From Jejubacter sp036620675 (GTDB lineage: Bacteria; Pseudomonadota; Gammaproteobacteria; Enterobacterales; Enterobacteriaceae): a DNA stretch of 64,000 nt. The DNA lies in assembly GCA_036620675.1 (NCBI GenBank), contig JAZHEE010000006.1. One strand, 5' to 3'. Position numbers and translations under genes: made by a program. The notes under the pieces were generated by a model. It had not been told where the DNA came from, searched no databases, and worked only from the letters and a program-made list of their open reading frames with translations. Numbering within the stretch: position 1 is the first letter of the stretch; every line of letters starts with the position of its first letter. This document shows, in pieces, positions 61,306 to 64,000 of this stretch.

Positions 61306-62364
61306 TTGAATATCGAAACACGTGACATCACGCTGGAGCCGGCGGACAACACCCGCCTGCAGAGCCTGTGTGGCCCCTTTGATGACAATATTAAACAGCT
61401 GGAGCGTCGGCTGGGCATTGAGATCAACCGCCGCGACAATCACTTCAAACTGACCGGACGCGCGCTGTGCGTCAACGCCGCCGCCGATATTCTGCGCCAT
61501 CTGTATGTTGATACCGCCCCCATGCGCGGCCAGATTCAGGATATCGACCCCGAACAGATCCACCTGGCGATTAAAGAATTCCGGGTACTGGAGCAGGCTG
61601 CGGAAAGCGTGCCGGAATACGGCAAAGCGGTCAATATCAAGACCAAACGCGGCGTGATCAAACCACGTACGCCGAACCAGGCGCAGTACATCGCTAATAT
61701 TCTGGATCATGATATTACTTTCGGCATCGGCCCCGCCGGTACCGGTAAAACCTATCTGGCGGTCGCCGCCGCCGTGGATGCCCTGGAGCGCCAGGAGATC
61801 CGCCGTATTCTGCTGACCCGTCCGGCGGTAGAAGCGGGTGAAAAGCTGGGCTTCCTGCCAGGCGACCTGAGCCAGAAGGTAGACCCTTATCTGCGCCCGC
61901 TGTACGACGCCCTGTTTGAGATGCTGGGCTTCGAAAAGGTAGAAAAACTGATTGAGCGCAACGTGATTGAAGTCGCCCCCCTGGCCTATATGCGCGGGCG
62001 TACCCTGAACGACGCTTTTATCATCCTTGATGAGAGCCAGAACACCACCATCGAACAGATGAAGATGTTTCTGACCCGTATCGGCTTTAATTCCAAAGCG
62101 GTTATTACCGGCGACGTAACGCAGATAGACCTGCCGCGCAACACCAAATCGGGTCTGCGTCACGCCGTCGAAGTTCTGTCGGAGGTTGAAGAAATCAGCT
62201 TTAACTTCTTCCACAGCGAAGACGTGGTGCGCCATCCGGTGGTCGCCCGTATCGTTAACGCCTATGAGGCCTGGGATGAAGCTGAACAAAAGCGCAAGGC
62301 CGCCCTGGCTGCCGAACGCAAACGTGAAGCCCAGGAAGCAAACGGCTCCCGGGAGAACTCATGA
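61306..62364 (+). CDS. ybeZ: YbeZ, PhoH-like ATPase (PhoL)
   Basis: A PhoH-family NTPase/RNA helicase-like protein that partners with the rRNase YbeY. It has 352 residues. Walker A is GIGPAGTGKTYLA (about 144-156) and Walker B is AFIILDESQNTT. The start is TTG at 61306 with AGAGGAAAA upstream; the conserved N terminus begins right there (MNIETRDITLEPADN). It overlaps ybeY by 4 bp. Confidence 0.96.
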   Translation: MNIETRDITLEPADNTRLQSLCGPFDDNIKQLERRLGIEINRRDNHFKLTGRALCVNAAADILRHLYVDTAPMRGQIQDIDPEQIHLAIKEFRVLEQAAESVPEYGKAVNIKTKRGVIKPRTPNQAQYIANILDHDITFGIGPAGTGKTYLAVAAAVDALERQEIRRILLTRPAVEAGEKLGFLPGDLSQKVDPYLRPLYDALFEMLGFEKVEKLIERNVIEVAPLAYMRGRTLNDAFIILDESQNTTIEQMKMFLTRIGFNSKAVITGDVTQIDLPRNTKSGLRHAVEVLSEVEEISFNFFHSEDVVRHPVVARIVNAYEAWDEAEQKRKAALAAERKREAQEANGSRENS

Positions 62365-62828
62365 ACCAGGTTATTCTCGATCTCCAGGTCGCCTGCGAAG
62401 AGACCACCGGACTGCCCACGGAGCAGCAGATTCAGCGCTGGCTCGACGCCGCCATTTTGCCCGCCCAACCTGAAGCCGAAGTGACGGTTCGGCTGGTGGA
62501 TGAAGCGGAAAGCCACGAGCTTAATCTGACGTACCGCGGTAAGGATAAGTCCACCAACGTGCTCTCCTTCCCCTTCGAGGCGCCTCCCGGCATCGAACTG
62601 CCGCTGCTGGGCGATCTGGTGATTTGCCGCCAGGTAGTCGAACGCGAAGCGCAGGAACAGTCGGTAACGCCAGAGGCTCATTGGGCCCATATGGTAGTGC
62701 ACGGCAGCCTGCACCTGCTGGGCTACGACCATATCGAAGATGATGAAGCCGAAGAGATGGAGTCTCTGGAGACAGAGATAATGCTTGCCCTCGGCTACGG
62801 CGATCCGTACATTTCCGAGAAAGAATAG
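62361..62828 (+). CDS. ybeY: YbeY, endoribonuclease for 16S rRNA 3' maturation
   Basis: A zinc-dependent single-strand RNase for ribosome quality control and 16S processing. It has 155 residues. The metal motif is HGSLHLLGYDH (His114, His118, His124), and the conserved YRGKDKSTNVLSFPFE segment is present. ATGA overlap with ybeZ. Confidence 0.97.
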   Translation: MNQVILDLQVACEETTGLPTEQQIQRWLDAAILPAQPEAEVTVRLVDEAESHELNLTYRGKDKSTNVLSFPFEAPPGIELPLLGDLVICRQVVEREAQEQSVTPEAHWAHMVVHGSLHLLGYDHIEDDEAEEMESLETEIMLALGYGDPYISEKE

Positions 62829-62907
62829 TTCCATTTGTGATAGAAAATGCGGCCGTATACAGGATACGGCCACGAATCAACCAACACGAGAAACCAATCC
62901 ATACGCC

Positions 62908-63783
62908 ATGAGCGACGACAATTCACACAGTAGTGACACATCCGGTAAAAAGGGCTTTTTCTCTCTGATTTTGAGCCAGCTGTTTCACGACGAGCCCAAA
63001 AACCGCGATGAATTACTCACGCTAATCCGTGATTCCGAACAGAATGAGCTTATCGACCAGGATACCCGCGATATGCTCGAAGGGGTAATGGATATCGCCG
63101 ACCAGCGGGTCCGCGACATTATGATTCCCCGTTCGCAGATGATTACCCTGAAGCGTAATCAGGAGCTGGACGAATGCCTCGATGTCATTATCGAATCCGC
63201 CCACTCCCGCTTCCCGGTGATCAGCGAAGATAAGGATCACATAGAAGGGATTCTGATGGCCAAGGATCTGCTGCCCTTTATGCGCAGCGACGCCGAGCCG
63301 TTTAGCATGGAGAAAGTGTTGCGCCAGGCGGTGGTGGTGCCGGAAAGCAAGCGGGTCGACCGCATGCTCAAGGAGTTTCGCCAGCAGCGCTACCATATGG
63401 CCATCGTTATCGATGAGTTCGGCGGCGTCTCTGGTCTGGTCACCATTGAAGATATTCTGGAGCTGATCGTCGGTGAGATCGAAGACGAATACGACGACGA
63501 AGAGGATATCGATTTCCGCCAGCTCAGCCGCCACACCTGGACAGTACGCGCGCTGGCGCCGATTGAGGACTTTAACGAAACCTTCGCTACCCACTTCAGC
63601 GATGAAGAAGTGGATACCATCGGTGGTCTGGTAATGCAGGCCTTCGGCCATCTGCCGGCCCGTGGTGAAACTATTGAGATCGATGGTTATCAGTTTAAAG
63701 TCGCCATGGCGGACAGCCGCCGGATTATTCAGGTACACGTCAGGATTCCGGACGATTCCCCCGAGCCTAAACTGGAAGAATAA
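62908..63783 (+). CDS. corC: CorC (YbeX), CBS-domain protein of the ybeZYX-lnt operon
   Basis: 291 residues: a short acidic N terminus, a CBS pair (about 70-190, IMIPRSQMITLKRNQELDEC...) and a C-terminal CorC/HlyC transporter-associated domain (about 205-285, TVRALAPIEDFNETF). It was linked to Mg2+/Co2+ efflux; recent work in E. coli ties YbeX to ribosome homeostasis. The start at MSDDNSHSS was chosen from conservation; a longer frame reaching into ybeY was rejected. Confidence 0.96.
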   Translation: MSDDNSHSSDTSGKKGFFSLILSQLFHDEPKNRDELLTLIRDSEQNELIDQDTRDMLEGVMDIADQRVRDIMIPRSQMITLKRNQELDECLDVIIESAHSRFPVISEDKDHIEGILMAKDLLPFMRSDAEPFSMEKVLRQAVVVPESKRVDRMLKEFRQQRYHMAIVIDEFGGVSGLVTIEDILELIVGEIEDEYDDEEDIDFRQLSRHTWTVRALAPIEDFNETFATHFSDEEVDTIGGLVMQAFGHLPARGETIEIDGYQFKVAMADSRRIIQVHVRIPDDSPEPKLEE

Positions 63784-63787
63784 TCGC

Positions 63788-64000
63788 ATGGAGCTAAGCT
63801 CACTGTTGCAACGCCAGCGCATTCGCCTGCTGCTGGCGCTGATTTTCGGGGCCAGCGGCACGCTGGCCTTCTCGCCTTATGATTTCTGGCCCGCCGCCCT
63901 GCTCTCTCTGGTCGCTCTTCAGGGACTGACGCTTAATCGCCGCCCGCTGCAAAGCGCTGCCATCGGTTTTTGCTGGGGGCTTGGTCTGTTCGGAACCGGC
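63788..64000 (+). CDS. lnt: Apolipoprotein N-acyltransferase, 5' part only
   Basis: The first 71 codons of lnt, running off the window. The translation begins MELSSLLQRQRIRLLLALIF, followed by GASGTLAFSPYDFWPAALLS and NRRPLQSAAIGFCWGLGLFG, the N-terminal TM helices of Lnt. The complete enzyme adds the third acyl chain to lipoproteins such as Pal. Its start is 4 bp after the corC stop, operonic with ybeZYX as in E. coli. Confidence 0.95.
   Translation, partial: MELSSLLQRQRIRLLLALIFGASGTLAFSPYDFWPAALLSLVALQGLTLNRRPLQSAAIGFCWGLGLFGTG

Overview
The window is a chromosomal segment of an enteric bacterium, family Enterobacteriaceae. Almost every gene has an obvious Escherichia coli K-12 counterpart in the same relative order (lysT/valT, cpoB-pal-tolBARQ-ybgC, ybgE-cydXBA, sucDCBA-sdhBADC, gltA, nei-pxpCB-ybgI-phr-ybgA, ybfA, kdpFABCDE, pgm-seqA, ybfF, ybfE, fldA, fur, glnS, nagE, nagBACD, asnB, a seven-tRNA operon, ubiF, miaB, ybeZYX-lnt). 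The proteins differ enough, and local gene content differs enough, that this is not Escherichia itself. I cannot name the genus from sequence alone.

Layout. Positions 1-176 hold the end of a Val/Lys tRNA operon. 341-5861 is the Tol-Pal envelope-constriction cluster, and 5995-9139 the cytochrome bd-I oxidase operon, all on the minus strand. 9140-11635 is a 2.5 kb stretch without genes: the cydA control region, a 122-bp tandem repeat array and a second, GC-rich repeat family. In E. coli the mng genes lie here. 11636-21228 is the TCA block (succinyl-CoA synthetase, 2-oxoglutarate dehydrogenase, succinate dehydrogenase), diverging from gltA. 23361-28642 holds DNA repair and 5-oxoproline genes, with pxpA and dtpD missing relative to E. 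coli.

28765-33375 is the one clearly accessory module. It has a MarR-type regulator with a perfect 10+10 bp palindrome in front of it, a tri-haem membrane-anchored cytochrome c, a [2Fe-2S] subunit and a Tat-exported molybdenum hydroxylase subunit. This looks like a three-subunit periplasmic aldehyde or N-heteroaromatic dehydrogenase feeding the respiratory chain. 33453-41738 is ybfA and the high-affinity K+ system KdpFABC with its KdpDE sensor. 41831-48601 holds housekeeping genes (phosphoglucomutase, SeqA, flavodoxin, Fur, GlnRS). 48766-55193 is the N-acetylglucosamine regulon, with both NagC operators and a CRP site readable between nagE and nagB. 55459-64000 holds asnB, seven tRNAs (with degenerate tRNA-Gln remnants in the spacers), ubiquinone synthesis, tRNA thiomethylation, rRNA maturation and the start of lnt.

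Functionally the window joins carbon entry (GlcNAc), the TCA cycle and two respiratory elements (cytochrome bd and the molybdo-dehydrogenase) to envelope upkeep. I found no prophage, transposase or CRISPR array. Limits: everything is from reading the sequence and remembered family knowledge; no alignment or search was run.
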